NCBI RefSeq assembly: GCF_014217565.1
Contig: NZ_CP043661.1
Span: 3,472,001 to 3,536,000 of the forward strand
Direction of reading: 5' to 3'
Source of the DNA: Kribbella qitaiheensis
Lineage (GTDB): Bacteria; Actinomycetota; Actinomycetes; Propionibacteriales; Kribbellaceae
Length of the DNA: 64,000 nt
The notes below the pieces were generated by a model. That model was not told the origin of the DNA. It made no database searches and saw nothing but the letters and a program-made list of their open reading frames with translations. Shown here one piece after another: positions 8,758-21,327 of the stretch (its first letter is position 1; every line of letters begins with the position of its first letter). The position numbers and the translations under genes were made by a program.

Positions 8758-10637
8758 GACAACCTCACCGCGAGGAGGGCGACGACCACGAATGCGGCGC
8801 CGAAGACCATGCTGAGTGCGTAGGAACGGACGAAGCCCGTCTGGAACCGGCGCAGCCGGCCGGACAGCCCACCGAAGAGCGCGGCCAGCCCGTTGACCAG
8901 GCCGTCCACCCCGCGGTTGTCGAGCCAGACCAGCGTCCGGGTGAGGTACTGGCCCGGACGCATCAGGACAGCCTCGTTCAGCGCGTCGCCGAAGAGATCA
9001 CGGCGGGCGAAGGTGGTGACCGGCGAGACCCGGACGGGCGCCTCGCGCGGGATGTCGCGGCGGTACCGCAGTACCGCGATGACGATGCCGACGGCAACGA
9101 CCGCGAGGGTGATCAGCGTCATCACCAGTGCGCTGACCGGTGCGTGCTCCTCCTCGTGACCGACGACCGGCTCGAGCCAGTCGACGATCCAGTGGCCGGC
9201 GAAGTACAGCGCACCGCCGCCGAGCGACAGGGCCGCCAGGATCATCAGCGGGACCGTCATCACGGCCGGCGACTCGTGCGGGTGCACGTCCTTCTCCCAG
9301 CGCTTCTCGCCGAAGAAGGTCATCAGCATCACCCGGGTCATGTAGAACGCGGTGATACCGGCGCCGAGCAGTGCGCAGAGACCGATCACGATGTTGTCCG
9401 CGAACGCGGCCTCGATGATCTTGTCCTTGCTGAAGAAGCCGGCGAACGGCGGGATGCCGAGGATCGCCAGGTAGCCGAAGGCGAAGGTGACGAAGGTGAC
9501 CTTCATGTACTTCGCCAGGCCGCCGTAGTGGCGCATGTTCACGTCGTCGTTCATGCCGTGCATCACCGAGCCGGCGCCGAGGAACATGTTGGCCTTGAAG
9601 AAGCCGTGGGTGAGCAGGTGGAAGATCGCGAACACGTACCCGACCGGGCCGAGGCCGGCGGCGAGCATCATGTAGCCGATCTGGCTCATCGTCGAACCGG
9701 CCAGCGCCTTCTTGATGTCGTCCTTGGCGCAACCGATGATCGCACCGGCGAGCGCGGTGACCGTTCCGACGATCACCACCGCGGTGGAGGCCGACTCGGT
9801 GACCGCGTAGATCGCGTGCGAGCGGACCACCAGGTAGACACCGGCAGTGACCATCGTCGCCGCGTGGATCAGGGCCGAGACCGGGGTCGGGCCCTCCATC
9901 GCGTCCAGCAGCCAGGACTGCAGCGGCACCTGCGCGGACTTGCCGCAGGCCGCCAGCAGCAGCATCAGGCCGACCAGCGTCGCCCAGGTCTTCGACATCC
10001 CTTCGGCGCCGGCGTTCACCGTGGTGAAGGCCGAGGAGCCGAACAGCGCCCACATGCTCATCACCGCGAGCGAGAGGCCGATGTCACCGACCCGGTTCAC
10101 CACGAACGCCTTCTTCGCGGCGGTCGCGGCCGAGTGCTTGTGCTGCCAGAACCCGATCAGCAGGTACGACGCCAGGCCGACGCCTTCCCAGCCGACGAAG
10201 ACCAGCAGGTAGTCGGCCGCCAGCACCAGCAGCAGCATCGAGGCGATGAACAGGTTCAGGTACCCGAAGAAACGGCGCCGCCGCGGGTCGTGCGACATGT
10301 AGCCGATCGAGTAGATGTGGATCAGCGATCCGACACCGGTGATCAGCAGCACGAAGAGGATGGACAGCTGGTCGACCAGCAGGGTCACATCCACCTTGAT
10401 GCTGCCGACCGAGAACCACTCGAACAGCCGGATCGTCGCCGACCGCTCCTCGCCGGACTTGCCCTGCATCTGGAAGAACAGCACGACTCCGCAGACGAAT
10501 GAGGCCAGCGACGCCGCGGTGCCCAGCAGGTGACCCCACTTGTCGGTGGCTTTACCACCGAGCAGCAGGACCGCAGAAGATAAGGCCGGGATCGCGACCA
10601 GCAACCAGGTCAGTGTCACGGTCAGCTCATGACTCAT
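8754..10637 (-). CDS. nuoL: NADH-quinone oxidoreductase subunit L
   Basis: A 627-residue complex I subunit, the distal antiporter-like proton-pumping module with the long lateral helix. About 16 hydrophobic helices are visible. Family blocks include [34 protein letters not shown] near residue 170, [26 protein letters not shown] near 258, and the C-terminal extension. It overlaps nuoM by four bases and follows nuoK by a 12-base gap. Length and motifs are normal. Confidence 0.96.
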   Translation of the reverse strand: MSHELTVTLTWLLVAIPALSSAVLLLGGKATDKWGHLLGTAASLASFVCGVVLFFQMQGKSGEERSATIRLFEWFSVGSIKVDVTLLVDQLSILFVLLITGVGSLIHIYSIGYMSHDPRRRRFFGYLNLFIASMLLLVLAADYLLVFVGWEGVGLASYLLIGFWQHKHSAATAAKKAFVVNRVGDIGLSLAVMSMWALFGSSAFTTVNAGAEGMSKTWATLVGLMLLLAACGKSAQVPLQSWLLDAMEGPTPVSALIHAATMVTAGVYLVVRSHAIYAVTESASTAVVIVGTVTALAGAIIGCAKDDIKKALAGSTMSQIGYMMLAAGLGPVGYVFAIFHLLTHGFFKANMFLGAGSVMHGMNDDVNMRHYGGLAKYMKVTFVTFAFGYLAILGIPPFAGFFSKDKIIEAAFADNIVIGLCALLGAGITAFYMTRVMLMTFFGEKRWEKDVHPHESPAVMTVPLMILAALSLGGGALYFAGHWIVDWLEPVVGHEEEHAPVSALVMTLITLAVVAVGIVIAVLRYRRDIPREAPVRVSPVTTFARRDLFGDALNEAVLMRPGQYLTRTLVWLDNRGVDGLVNGLAALFGGLSGRLRRFQTGFVRSYALSMVFGAAFVVVALLAVRLS

Positions 10638-10649
10638 CGGTTTCAGACC

Positions 10650-10949
10650 TCAGTACTTGAGCAGGTTGGCGTCGTCGACCGAGGCCGAGCGACGGGTGCG
10701 GAAGATCGCCATGATGATCGCCAGTCCGATGACCACCTCGGCCGCGGCCACCACCATCACGAAGAAGGCGGCGATCTGACCGTCGAGGTTGCCGTGCTGG
10801 CGGGCGAAGCTGACGAACGCGAGGTTGGTCGCGTTCAGCATCAGCTCGACACACATGAAGACGACGATGGCATTGCGGCGCACGAGGACGCCAAGCGCTC
10901 CGATGCTGAACAACATCGCCGACAAGACGATGTAAGGCTCAGTACTCAC
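10650..10949 (-). CDS. nuoK: NADH-quinone oxidoreductase subunit K
   Basis: A 99-residue subunit with three transmembrane helices, of the usual length for NuoK. It carries the membrane glutamate in [15 protein letters not shown] near residues 31-45 and a second acidic residue in [14 protein letters not shown], both part of the central proton channel axis of complex I. It overlaps nuoJ by four bases. Confidence 0.95.
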   Translation of the reverse strand: MSTEPYIVLSAMLFSIGALGVLVRRNAIVVFMCVELMLNATNLAFVSFARQHGNLDGQIAAFFVMVVAAAEVVIGLAIIMAIFRTRRSASVDDANLLKY

Positions 10950-11791
10950 AGCTTGTCTCCTTCGCCGAATCCGGTCAGATCCGTGCCCGTGGGTTCGGGC
11001 GGGACCGTGTCGCCGGGGTCTCCTTCGCTGATCCGGCGGACCGTGGCGACCTCGTCGCGCTCCTCCGTCTCGGGGAACACCGTGCCACGTGCCTGCAGCA
11101 CCCGCGAAACCGAGGTCGGCGCGATCGATCCGTCCGGCAGCAGCGCCGGGGTGTCGACGGCGTTGTGCCGGGCCAGTACGCCGGGGGTCGGCAGCGGGCC
11201 GGGGTGTACGCCGAGCTCGGCGTACTTCCGGATCCGCTCCTCCGCGTGGTCGCGCTGGGTCAGCTTCTTGGTCAGCCGCTCGCGGTGCGCCAGCATCATC
11301 GCGCCGAGCGCCGCCGTGATCAGCAGCGCCGAGGTGATCTCGAAGGCGAACACGTACTTGCCGAACAGCAGCTGGGCGATCCCCTTCGGGTTACCGTCCG
11401 GCTGCGCGTTGTTCAGCCCGACCGGGTCGCCGTAGACCGAGCTGCCGGTCGCGAAGATCAGCAGTACCGCGATGCCGATGAAGCCGATGCCGGCCCACAG
11501 CCGCTGACCCTTGATGGTCTCGACCAGCGAGTCGGAGGCGTCGACGCCGACCAGCATCAGCACGAACAGGAACAGCATCAGGATCGCGCCGGTGTAGACG
11601 ATGATCTGGACGGCGAACAGGAACGGCGCGTCCTGCGCGGCGTACTGGACCGCCAGGCAGATCATCACCGTTGCCAGCAGCAACGCCGAGTGCACCGCCT
11701 TGCGGACCAGGATCATCGCGATCGCGGCCAGCACCATGATCGGTGCGAGCATCCAGAAGGCGACCTGGCCGCCGGTGACGAGACCGATCAC
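10946..11791 (-). CDS. nuoJ: NADH-quinone oxidoreductase subunit J
   Basis: A 281-residue complex I membrane subunit. The first roughly 175 residues hold five hydrophobic helices with the conserved [21 protein letters not shown] block. The remaining 100 residues are a polar cytoplasmic tail ([46 protein letters not shown]) that is typical of high-GC actinobacterial NuoJ and absent from the E. coli form. It overlaps nuoI and nuoK by four bases on each side. Confidence 0.94.
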   Translation of the reverse strand: MIGLVTGGQVAFWMLAPIMVLAAIAMILVRKAVHSALLLATVMICLAVQYAAQDAPFLFAVQIIVYTGAILMLFLFVLMLVGVDASDSLVETIKGQRLWAGIGFIGIAVLLIFATGSSVYGDPVGLNNAQPDGNPKGIAQLLFGKYVFAFEITSALLITAALGAMMLAHRERLTKKLTQRDHAEERIRKYAELGVHPGPLPTPGVLARHNAVDTPALLPDGSIAPTSVSRVLQARGTVFPETEERDEVATVRRISEGDPGDTVPPEPTGTDLTGFGEGDKL

Positions 11792-12336
11792 TTGTCGCCA
11801 CCACCCTCGGTCGGCACCGCGGCGCCGACCATCCCGCGGTAGTAGTCCTTGTCGGTGGTGCCGAGCTGCATCGCGTGCGGCGGCTCCTCCATGCCCGGCA
11901 GGAGCGGCGCCAGCAGGTCCTTCTTCTCGTAGATGAGGGACTCGCGGCTGCGGTCTGCCAGCTCGTACTCGTTCGTCATCGTCAGCGCCCGGGTCGGGCA
12001 GGCCTCGATGCAGAGTCCGCAGAGGATGCAGCGCAGGTAGTTGATCTGGTACACCCGGCCGTACCGCTCGCCGGGTGACATCCGGCCGCCCTCTTCGTTG
12101 TCAGCGCCCTCGACGTAGATGGCGTCCGCCGGGCAGGCCCACGCGCACAGCTCGCAGCCGATGCACTTCTCCAGCCCGTCGGGCCAGCGGTTCAGCTGGT
12201 GCCTGCCGTGGAACCGCGGCGCGGTCGGCTTCTTGTCGAACGGGTACTGCTCGGTGAACACCTTGCGGAACATCGTCCGGAAGGTGACACCGAACCCGGC
12301 TACGGGGTCCCAGAGGGACTCTTTGACGCTAGCCAC
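11788..12336 (-). CDS. nuoI: NADH-quinone oxidoreductase subunit I (two 4Fe-4S ferredoxin)
   Basis: A 182-residue peripheral-arm subunit carrying clusters N6a and N6b. Both ferredoxin motifs are intact: [12 protein letters not shown] and [12 protein letters not shown]. The GTG at 12336 was chosen because AAGGAAGG lies just before it and protein sequence typical of NuoI begins there ([19 protein letters not shown]). The open frame extends far upstream, but that part is a shadow of nuoH. The start overlaps the nuoH stop by eight bases. Confidence 0.94.
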   Translation of the reverse strand: MASVKESLWDPVAGFGVTFRTMFRKVFTEQYPFDKKPTAPRFHGRHQLNRWPDGLEKCIGCELCAWACPADAIYVEGADNEEGGRMSPGERYGRVYQINYLRCILCGLCIEACPTRALTMTNEYELADRSRESLIYEKKDLLAPLLPGMEEPPHAMQLGTTDKDYYRGMVGAAVPTEGGGDK

Positions 12337-13651
12337 GGCTGCCTTCCTTGCTACGGATATCAGTCTCGCTCTTCGTTTCGACGAGAGGTGGTGGGACCGG
12401 GAAGCCGCCGGCGAAGGCGTCGAACTCGCCCTCGCTGACCGGCTCGGCCTTCTCGGTCTTCTTTTGCGGCAGGAACGTCGAGATGATCGCGAACAGCAGC
12501 ACGACCCCGGCGGCCACCAGCAGGTAGCTGCGCTGGTTGGCGCCGCTGGACTCGCGGCCGATCGCACGGACGGTCGCGACCAGCAGGATCCAGCCCAGCG
12601 AGACCGGGATCAGGACCTTCCAGCCGAGCTTCATGAACTGGTCGTAGCGCAGTCGCGGCAGCGTTCCGCGCAACCAGATGTAGAAGAAGATGAAGCACAT
12701 CATCTTGCCGACGAACCACAGCACCGGCCAGTAGCCGGAGTTCGCGCCGTCCCAGATCGAGATCGGCCACGGAGCCCGCCAGCCGCCCAGGAACAGGGTG
12801 GTCGCGAGCGCCGACACGGTCGCCATGTTGATGTACTCGGCCAGGAAGAACATCGCGTACTTCATCGACGAGTACTCGGTCAGGAAGCCGGCCACCAGCT
12901 CGCCCTCGGCCTCCGGCAGGTCGAACGGCGCCCGGTTCGTCTCGCCGATCATCGAGATCACGTAGATCACGAAGGACGGGAAGAGCAGGAACGCGTACCA
13001 GCCCGGCACCGGGATATCGGCGCCGAACAGGTGCAGCGACTGGTGCGAGCCCTGCGCCGCGACGATCTCCGAGGTGGACATCGAGCCGGCGAACAGGAAC
13101 ACCGTCACCAGCGCCAGGCCCATCGCGACCTCGTAGGAGATCATCTGGGCGCTGGAGCGCAGACCACCGAGCAGCGAGTACGTCGAGTTGGACGACCAGC
13201 CGCCGAGCACGATGCCGTAGATGCCGATCGAGGCGATCGCCATCACGTACAGCACCGAGACCGGCAGGTCGGTGAGCTGCAGCCGGGTGTAGGTGTCGGT
13301 GAACGGGATCTTCACCGTCGGGCCGAACGGGATCACCGCGAAGGTGAGGAAGGCCGGGATCGACACGATCACCGGTGCCGCGACGTAGACGAACCGGTCC
13401 ACGCCCTTCGGCATCAGATCTTCCTTGAACATCAGCTTCATGCCGTCGGCGAGCGACTGGAGCAGACCGAACGGGCCGTGCACGTTCGGGCCGATCCGGT
13501 GCTGCATCCGGGCCACCACGCGGCGTTCCCACCAGATGTTGAACAGCGTCAGCACGATCAGGAAGACGAAGATCAGCAGCACCTTGAGGCCGACCACCCA
13601 CCAGGGGTCGTGGCCCACTCCGGCGTCAGGCACCGCGAGTGCGACGGTCAT
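12329..13651 (-). CDS. nuoH: NADH-quinone oxidoreductase subunit H
   Basis: A 440-residue subunit with eight or nine transmembrane helices that forms much of the quinone-binding cavity next to NuoB and NuoD. Recognisable blocks include [20 protein letters not shown] near residues 47-66, [20 protein letters not shown] near 232-251 with the essential acidic residues, and [17 protein letters not shown]. It has a C-terminal acidic tail of about 50 residues ([19 protein letters not shown]) seen in actinobacterial homologues. It overlaps nuoG and nuoI. Confidence 0.95.
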   Translation of the reverse strand: MTVALAVPDAGVGHDPWWVVGLKVLLIFVFLIVLTLFNIWWERRVVARMQHRIGPNVHGPFGLLQSLADGMKLMFKEDLMPKGVDRFVYVAAPVIVSIPAFLTFAVIPFGPTVKIPFTDTYTRLQLTDLPVSVLYVMAIASIGIYGIVLGGWSSNSTYSLLGGLRSSAQMISYEVAMGLALVTVFLFAGSMSTSEIVAAQGSHQSLHLFGADIPVPGWYAFLLFPSFVIYVISMIGETNRAPFDLPEAEGELVAGFLTEYSSMKYAMFFLAEYINMATVSALATTLFLGGWRAPWPISIWDGANSGYWPVLWFVGKMMCFIFFYIWLRGTLPRLRYDQFMKLGWKVLIPVSLGWILLVATVRAIGRESSGANQRSYLLVAAGVVLLFAIISTFLPQKKTEKAEPVSEGEFDAFAGGFPVPPPLVETKSETDIRSKEGSRG

Positions 13652-16083
13652 GAGTTCCCTCCGGCGATCGTCACGATCGAGCCATGGTCTGCGTGCAGCG
13701 ACCGGCGGACGTGACTGTCGGCCGAGTTCGTCGGCAGCCAGACCACGTTGTCGGCCATCGCGGTGATCAGGACCGGCAGCCGGATCGAGCCGGCATCGGT
13801 GCTGACGACCAGTTCGTCGCCGTCAGCGACGCCGACCCGGTGGGCCGTGGTCAGTGACACCCGGGCCACCGGCTTGCGCGCGGTGGCGACCAGGTGCGGC
13901 TCGCCGTCGTTGCTGCGGCTGTCGTCGATCAGCATCCGCCAGGTGGCGAGCCGGGTCGAGTCGAACGCGCCGAGCGCGGGTCCGGGCCTGGTACGTCGGC
14001 TCGCTCGCGCGATCGCCGTCCCACCGGCCGAGCTCGTCGAGCTCCTTCTTCGCACCGGCCGGAGTGCTGAACCCGAGCGTGGCGTTCATCTCCTGGGCCA
14101 GTGCGGCCAGCGCGCGGACGTCCGGCATCGCGGCCGGAACCTTCAGCACGACCGGGAAGGGCCGCTCGCGGCCCTCCCAGTTCACGAAGGTGCCGTCCTT
14201 CTCGGCCGGCGGTACGACCGGGAAGATCACGTCGGCGTGCTCGGTGACCTGCGAACTGCGAACCTCGAAGCTGACTACGAACGGCGCGGCCTCGAGTGCG
14301 GCCAGGGCCGCCGCCGGGTCCGGCAGGTCGTCGATCTCGACGCCGGCAACCACCAGCGCCCGCAGCGATCCAGCCGCGGCGAGAATCTCGCTCGTGTCCC
14401 GGCCGCCCGTGCTCGGCAGGTTCTCGACGCCCCAAGCGGCTTGCAGGTCGACCCGCGCCGCCGCGTCCGCGACCAGGCGACCGCCCGGCAGCAGACCCGG
14501 GAGGCAACCGGCCTCGAGCGCACCACGGTCACCCGCGCGACGCGGGATCCAGACCAGGTGAGCGCCCGTGTCCAGTGCGAGTCGCAGTGCCGCGGAGTAC
14601 GCACCCTGGACGGTCGCCAGGCGCTCACCCACGATGATGACCGAGTCGGCGCCGAGTGCGGCCCGCGCCGCGGCTCCGGCCTCGCCTGTGTTGCCGAGGT
14701 CGCCCAGTACTGCGGCCTCGGTGCCCGGCGAGGCCTGGACGACGACACCCTCGAGCTTCTCGACACCGCGCGACGCGAACGACGCGAGAGCGAAGACCTT
14801 GGTGCCGGTGTTGCGGACGCCCTTGCGCAGCCGCAGGAACACGGCCGGCGATTCCTCTTCCGGCTCGAACCCGGCCAGCAGCACGGATCCGGCCCGCTCG
14901 AGGTCGGCGAACGTCGTACCGAGTCCGGCGCCTGCCACCGCGGCGGCCAGGAAGTCGGCCTCCTCGTCGGAGTGCGGCCGGGCCCGGAAGTCGATGTCGT
15001 TCGTCCCCAGCGCGACCCGCGCGAACTTCGAGTACGCGTAGGCGTCCTCTAGGGTCAGCCGACCACCGGTCAGTACCGCGGCGTTGCCACGCGCGGCCGT
15101 CAGCTTCTCCGCCGCGAAGGTGAGCGCCTCGGGCCACGAGGCCGGCCGGAGTTCACCGTCCTCGCGGATCAGCGGGTGGGTCAGCCGGTCACCGGTGGTC
15201 GCGTAGTTGAACGCGAACCGGTCCCGGTCGGAGATCCACTCCTCGTTGACCTCGGCGTCGTCACCGGCGAGCCGGCGCATCACCTTGCCGCGCCGGTAGT
15301 CGACCCGGATCGCCGAGCCGGACGCGTCGTGCTCGGCGACCGACGGGACCGAGACCAGGTCGAACGGCCGCGAGCGGAACCGGTACGCCGCGCTGGTGAG
15401 CGCGCCGACCGGGCAGATCTGGATCGCGTTGCCGGAGAAGTAGCTCTCGAACGGCTCCTTCTCGTAGATGCCGACCTGCTGCAGCGCGCCGCGCTCGATC
15501 AGCGCGATGAACGGGTCACCGGCGATCTGCTCGGAGAACCGGGTGCAGCGGGCGCAGAGCACGCAGCGCTCGCGGTCCAGCAGCACCTCGGCCGAGATGT
15601 TGATCGGCTTCGGGAAGGTCCGCTTCACCGCGTCGAAACGGCTCTCGCCGGCGCCGTTGGTCATCGCCTGGTTCTGCAGCGGGCACTCGCCACCCTTGTC
15701 GCAGACCGGGCAGTCCAGCGGGTGGTTGATCAGCAGGAATTCCATGATCCCGTGCTGGGCCTTGTCCGCGACCGGCGACGTCACCTGGGTCCGGACCACC
15801 ATGCCGTCGGCGACGGTGATCGTGCAGGAGGCCTGCGGCTTCGGCATCCCCCGGCCGTTACCGGCGTCGGGGATCTCGACCAGGCACTGCCGGCAGGCGC
15901 CGACCGGGTCGAGCAGCGGGTGGTCGCAGAACCGCGGGATCTGGATCCCGATCTGCTCGGCCGCCCGGATCAGCAGGGTGTTCTTCGGAACCTTCACCTC
16001 GATGTCGTCGATGGTGACCGTGACGGTGTCGGTTACCGCGACCTTCTCGACTGCACTATCTGCGGGCGGGTTCGCTTGGACGG

Positions 16084-16087
<4 letters not shown>
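13648..16087 (-). CDS. nuoG: NADH-quinone oxidoreductase subunit G, with an apparent one-base frameshift near the 3' end
   Basis: The large iron-sulfur subunit of complex I. The N-terminus has the 2Fe-2S motif ([17 protein letters not shown]), the His/Cys N5 site ([17 protein letters not shown]) and 4Fe-4S ligands CVLCARC, followed by a molybdopterin-oxidoreductase-like domain. The start at 16087 ([11 protein letters not shown]) overlaps the nuoF stop. At about 13978-13988 the frame breaks: the plus strand reads CCGGGCCTG where CCGGCCTG would join EPTYQA to [18 protein letters not shown] and give about 812 residues ending TIAGGNS at 13648. The correct C-terminus is fully present in the shifted frame, so sequencing error is likelier than decay. 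Confidence 0.9.
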
Positions 16088-17395
<1,308 letters not shown>

Positions 17396-17400
17396 GGTGA

Positions 17401-18234
17401 TCAGTCCTCTTTCCGCGAGTCGGGAGTCGCCGGGGATCCGGTGCCTGATTCCTTGCCCGGCTGGTCGCTCGGACGCGGACCGGCCGCGGCCTCCGGCGAC
17501 ACGGTCTCCCGCAGCTCCGGCGTACCGTCGCTGTGGTTCGAGTCCGGCGCCGTCCAGTTGCGTTCGCGGGCCAGCCGCAGCCCGGCCAGGGTGGCCTTGC
17601 CACCGGTCGGGCCCTCGTCGGCGCGGCCGTCGGGGAAGCCCGCCAGCACCCGCTCGGCTTCCTTCCAGGTGCAGATCGTCGCACCGCGCGGCGACTTCAC
17701 CTCGGTGCCGTCGCGCAGGTCGTCCACCAGCTGGGTGGCCGACTCCGGCGTCATGTCGTCGAAGAACTCCCAGTTCACCATCATCACCGGCGCGTAGTCG
17801 CAGGCGGCGTTGCACTCGAGGTGCTCGAGGGTGATCTTGCCGTCCTCGGTGGTCTCGTCGTTGCCGACCTCGAGGTGGCCCTTGAGCCGCTCGAAGATCA
17901 GGTCGCCGCCCATCACCGCGCAGAGCGTGTTGGTGCAGACCCCGACGTGGTAGTCGCCGACCGGGCGGCGCTTGTACATCGTGTAGAAGGTCGCCACCGC
18001 CGACACCTCGGCGCCGGTCAGCCCGAGCACGTCGGCGCAGGCCTCGATGCCTTCCGGGGTGACCCGGCCCTCGACCGACTGCACCAGGTGCAGCATCGGC
18101 AGCAGGGCCGAACGGCCGACCGGGTAGCGGGCGGCCAGCTCGCGCATCTCGGCGATCGTGGTCTCGGTGATCTTCGAGTCGCCCGTGCTGTACGGCACGG
18201 TCTTGTTCGTCGCAGTCGTGTGGTTCTCGGCCAT
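17401..18234 (-). CDS. nuoE: NADH-quinone oxidoreductase subunit E (2Fe-2S)
   Basis: A 277-residue thioredoxin-like 2Fe-2S subunit of the NADH-oxidising module (cluster N1a). The four ligands are visible in VCTNTLCAVMGG and CNAACDYAPVM. The N-terminal helical part (AARYPVGRSALLPMLHLVQ) is normal. After about residue 190 comes a roughly 85-residue polar tail rich in Pro, Ser and Glu that ends PATPDSRKED. It is absent from E. coli NuoE but usual in actinobacteria. The gene abuts nuoD and precedes nuoF by five bases. Confidence 0.94.
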   Translation of the reverse strand: MAENHTTATNKTVPYSTGDSKITETTIAEMRELAARYPVGRSALLPMLHLVQSVEGRVTPEGIEACADVLGLTGAEVSAVATFYTMYKRRPVGDYHVGVCTNTLCAVMGGDLIFERLKGHLEVGNDETTEDGKITLEHLECNAACDYAPVMMVNWEFFDDMTPESATQLVDDLRDGTEVKSPRGATICTWKEAERVLAGFPDGRADEGPTGGKATLAGLRLARERNWTAPDSNHSDGTPELRETVSPEAAAGPRPSDQPGKESGTGSPATPDSRKED

Positions 18235-19584
18235 TTAGCGGTCCACTCCACCCATCACCGGGTCAAGGCTGGCGACGGCGACGATCACGTCGGCGACCTG
18301 TGAACCCTCACACAGGATCGGCATCGCCTGCAGGTTGCAGAAGGACGGGTCACGGAAGTGCGCCCGGTACGGCTTGGTGCCGCCGTCGGAGACCAGGTGG
18401 CAGCCGAGCTCGCCACGCGGCGACTCGATCGCCACGTAGGCCTGACCGGCCGGCACCCGGAAGCCCTCGGTGACCAGCTTGAAGTGATGGATCAGCGCTT
18501 CCATCGACTCGCCCATGATGTGCTTGATGTGGTCGAGGGAGTTGCCCATCCCGTCGTTCCCGACGGCCAGCTGGCTCGGCCAGCCGATCTTCTTGTCGGC
18601 CACCATCACCGGCTCGCCCTCCATCTTGGCGAGGCGGTCGGCGCACTGCTCGACGATCTTCAGGGACTCGTGCATCTCCTGCAGCCGGATCCGGAACCGG
18701 CCGTACGAGTCGGCGGTGTCCCAGGTCGGTACGTCGAAGTCGTAGGTCTCGTAACCGCAGTACGGCTGCGTCTTGCGCAGGTCCAGGCCGTACCCGGTCG
18801 CGCGCAGCGGCGGGCCGGAGATACCGAGTGCCATGCAGCCGGCCAGGTCGAGGTAACCGACGTCCTGCAGGCGGGCCTTGAAGATCGGGTTCGCGTTGCA
18901 GAGTTCGGCGTACTCGGGCAGGTGCTTGTTCATCCAGGTGATGTACTCCCGGATCTTGTCCAGCGCACCGGCCGGCAGATCCTGGGCGACGCCGCCCGGC
19001 CGGACGAACGCGTGGTTCATCCGCAGCCCGGTGATCAGCTCGAACAGGTCGAGCGTCATCTCCCGCTCCCGGAAGCCGATCGTCATCACGGTCAGCGCGC
19101 CGATCTCCATCCCACCGGTGGCGATGCAGACCAGGTGGCTGCTGATGCGGTTCAGCTCCATCAGGAGCACCCGCATCACGTTCGCCTTCTCCGGGATCTG
19201 GTCCTCGATGCCGAGCAGCCGCTCGATCGCCAGGCAGTACGCCGTCTCGTTGTAGAACGGCGACAGGTAGTCCATCCGGGTGACGAAGGTGACGCCCTGG
19301 GTCCAGGAGCGGAACTCCATGTTCTTCTCGATACCGGTGTGCAGGTAGCCGATGCCGCAGCGGGCCTCGGTCACCGTCTCGCCCTCGATCTCGAGAATGA
19401 GCCGGAGCACGCCGTGCGTCGACGGGTGCTGCGGGCCCATGTTGACGACGATGCGCTCTTCGGGCTCGTCGCCCAGGCCGGCCACGACCGAGTCCCAGTC
19501 CTGACCGGTGACGGTGAAGACCTTGCCCTCGGTGGTGTCGCGGGTTGAAGCCAACGGAGCGTACGGGTCCTGTGTTTCAGTCAT
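18235..19584 (-). CDS. nuoD: NADH-quinone oxidoreductase subunit D
   Basis: A 449-residue, 49-kDa-type subunit forming the quinone site with NuoB. Family blocks: [22 protein letters not shown] near residues 47-68 (with quinone-site His), [30 protein letters not shown] and [16 protein letters not shown] near the C-terminus. The length is typical of actinobacteria. Its start codon overlaps the nuoC stop by one base (TGATG). Confidence 0.96.
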   Translation of the reverse strand: MTETQDPYAPLASTRDTTEGKVFTVTGQDWDSVVAGLGDEPEERIVVNMGPQHPSTHGVLRLILEIEGETVTEARCGIGYLHTGIEKNMEFRSWTQGVTFVTRMDYLSPFYNETAYCLAIERLLGIEDQIPEKANVMRVLLMELNRISSHLVCIATGGMEIGALTVMTIGFREREMTLDLFELITGLRMNHAFVRPGGVAQDLPAGALDKIREYITWMNKHLPEYAELCNANPIFKARLQDVGYLDLAGCMALGISGPPLRATGYGLDLRKTQPYCGYETYDFDVPTWDTADSYGRFRIRLQEMHESLKIVEQCADRLAKMEGEPVMVADKKIGWPSQLAVGNDGMGNSLDHIKHIMGESMEALIHHFKLVTEGFRVPAGQAYVAIESPRGELGCHLVSDGGTKPYRAHFRDPSFCNLQAMPILCEGSQVADVIVAVASLDPVMGGVDR

Positions 19585-20291
19585 CAGTTGTAAGACCTCC
19601 GCGTGTCGGGCGGCGGGATGACGGCGCCCTTGTACTCGACGTCGATGCCGCCGAGCGGGTAGTCCTTGCGCTGCGGGTGCCCCGGCCAGTCGTCGGGCAT
19701 CTGGATCCGGGTCAGTGCCGGGTGCCCGTCGAAGATGATGCCGAAGAAGTCCCAGGTCTCCCGCTCGTGCCAGTCGTTGGCCGGGTAGACCGAGACCACC
19801 GACGGGATGTGCGGATCCGCCTCGGACACCGACACCTCCAGCCGGATCCGCCGGTTGTGGGTGATCGAGAACAGGTGGTAGACCGCGTGCAGTTCGCGGC
19901 CGGTCTCGTTCGGGTAGTGCACGCCGCTGACGCCGGAGCAGAACTCGAACCGCAGCGCCTCGTCGTCGCGCAGGTGCTGCGCGACCTCGACCAGCTGCTC
20001 GCGGGCGATGTGCAGAGTCAGTTCGGTGCGGTCGACGACGACCTTCTCGATCGCGGCGTCGCCGACCAGGCTCTCGAGCCGCTCGGTGGCGCCGTCGAAC
20101 CAGCCGCCGTACGGCTTGGCCGATCCGCCCGGCAGCGCGACCTGGCGCTGCAGCCGGCCGAAGCCGGAGGTGTCACCGGTACCGCGGACACCGAACATGC
20201 CCTCGCGCTGGTCGACCACCTCGGCCGCCGGCGTCTGAGCGTCGCCACCGGCCGTGGTCGCCGGAAGGTTCTCGGGTTGGGTATCGCTCAC
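19584..20291 (-). CDS. nuoC: NADH-quinone oxidoreductase subunit C
   Basis: A 235-residue, 30-kDa-type peripheral-arm subunit. The C-terminal signature is intact: [40 protein letters not shown] near residues 175-215. The N-terminal 60 residues are a low-complexity, actinobacterial-type extension ([19 protein letters not shown]). NuoC is separate from NuoD here, as in most bacteria other than enterics. It overlaps nuoB by four bases. Confidence 0.95.
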   Translation of the reverse strand: MSDTQPENLPATTAGGDAQTPAAEVVDQREGMFGVRGTGDTSGFGRLQRQVALPGGSAKPYGGWFDGATERLESLVGDAAIEKVVVDRTELTLHIAREQLVEVAQHLRDDEALRFEFCSGVSGVHYPNETGRELHAVYHLFSITHNRRIRLEVSVSEADPHIPSVVSVYPANDWHERETWDFFGIIFDGHPALTRIQMPDDWPGHPQRKDYPLGGIDVEYKGAVIPPPDTRRSYN

Positions 20292-20842
20292 CGGAGCAGC
20301 CCCTTCATCTCAAGCGTCGGGGCAGCAGTCAGCGCGGCGGCCTCTTCGTCGGCCTGCAGCGCCTTCTTGTTCGCGCCGAGCTTGCCGTGCTGGATGTCGT
20401 CGTGCAGCTTCAGGAACGCGTCCAGCAGCATCTCCGGCCGCGGCGGGCAGCCGGGCAGGTACATGTCGACCGGGACGACGTGATCCACGCCCTGCACGAT
20501 GGCGTAGTTGTTGAACATGCCGCCGGACGACGCGCAGACGCCCATCGCCAGCACCCACTTCGGGTTCGGCATCTGGTCGTAGATCTGGCGCAGCACCGGA
20601 GCCATCTTCTGGCTCACCCGGCCGGCCACGATCATCAGGTCGGCCTGGCGCGGCGAGGCCCGGAAGACCTCCATGCCGAACCGGGCCGCGTCGTAGCGGG
20701 GCGCGCCCGTGGTCATCATCTCGATCGCGCAGCAGGCCAGCCCGAAGGTTGCCGGCCACAACGATGCCTTGCGCATGTATCCCGACAGACCCTCGATGGT
20801 CGTCAGCAGTACGCCGGCCGGAAGTTGTTCCTCAACACCCAT
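20288..20842 (-). CDS. nuoB: NADH-quinone oxidoreductase subunit B (cluster N2)
   Basis: A 184-residue subunit that carries the terminal 4Fe-4S cluster N2 next to the quinone site. The ligand cysteines are present: tandem Cys in [11 protein letters not shown], then [11 protein letters not shown] and [10 protein letters not shown]. It has a short C-terminal tail. It lies three bases after nuoA. Confidence 0.96.
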   Translation of the reverse strand: MGVEEQLPAGVLLTTIEGLSGYMRKASLWPATFGLACCAIEMMTTGAPRYDAARFGMEVFRASPRQADLMIVAGRVSQKMAPVLRQIYDQMPNPKWVLAMGVCASSGGMFNNYAIVQGVDHVVPVDMYLPGCPPRPEMLLDAFLKLHDDIQHGKLGANKKALQADEEAAALTAAPTLEMKGLLR

Positions 20843-20845
20843 AGG

Positions 20846-21205
20846 TCAGTCCCACTCCAGTCCGCCGCGGCGCCACACATAGGCGTACGCGACGAAGACG
20901 GTTGCAATGAAGATGACCATCTCGACCAACCCGAACAGCGCCATCTGGTCGAAGGCGACCGCCCACGGGTAGAGGAAGATGATCTCGATGTCGAACACGA
21001 TGAAGAGCATCGCGGTGATGTAGTACTTCACCGGGAAGCGCCCGCCACCGACCGGCTGCGGGGTCGGCTCGATCCCGCACTCGTAGGAGTCGAGCTTGGC
21101 CCGGTTGTAGCGCTTCGGGCCGACGACAAAGCTCGTCACCAGGGTGCCCGCCACGAAGATCGTCGCGAGAATCCCGAGGATCAGGATCGGTACGTAAGGG
21201 TGCAT
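20846..21205 (-). CDS. nuoA: NADH-quinone oxidoreductase subunit A
   Basis: A 119-residue, three-helix membrane subunit, first gene of the nuoA-N operon. The loop motif YECGIEPTPQPVGGGRFPVKYYITAMLFIVFDIEIIFLYPWA is typical, with the Cys and acidic residues that line the quinone cavity junction. AAGGAGGGAGCTGCTCCG precedes the ATG. The operon promoter should lie in the 122 bases up to menJ at 21328, although read-through from menG-menJ is possible because all run the same way. Confidence 0.95.
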   Translation of the reverse strand: MHPYVPILILGILATIFVAGTLVTSFVVGPKRYNRAKLDSYECGIEPTPQPVGGGRFPVKYYITAMLFIVFDIEIIFLYPWAVAFDQMALFGLVEMVIFIATVFVAYAYVWRRGGLEWD

Positions 21206-21327
21206 CGGAGCAGCTCCCTCCTTACTTGCGTCCGTACTGCCGGCTATGGACCTGCTACTTCGTCTGAACGTCTGCCTGCACTGTGTTATCAGTACCGCTG
21301 TGGCTCACGTCACTCGCCCCGCCGGTT

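Noticed and set aside
8730..10502. 590-codon open frame on the plus strand opposite nuoL
   Set aside because: Composition is extreme in Arg, Gln, His and Asp with no hydrophobic core. It is the antisense shadow of a GC-rich gene, and nuoL on the other strand is certain.
12119..13714. 531-codon plus-strand frame opposite nuoH and nuoI
   Set aside because: Shadow frame; rich in Arg, His, Gln and Asp and wholly opposite real complex I genes.
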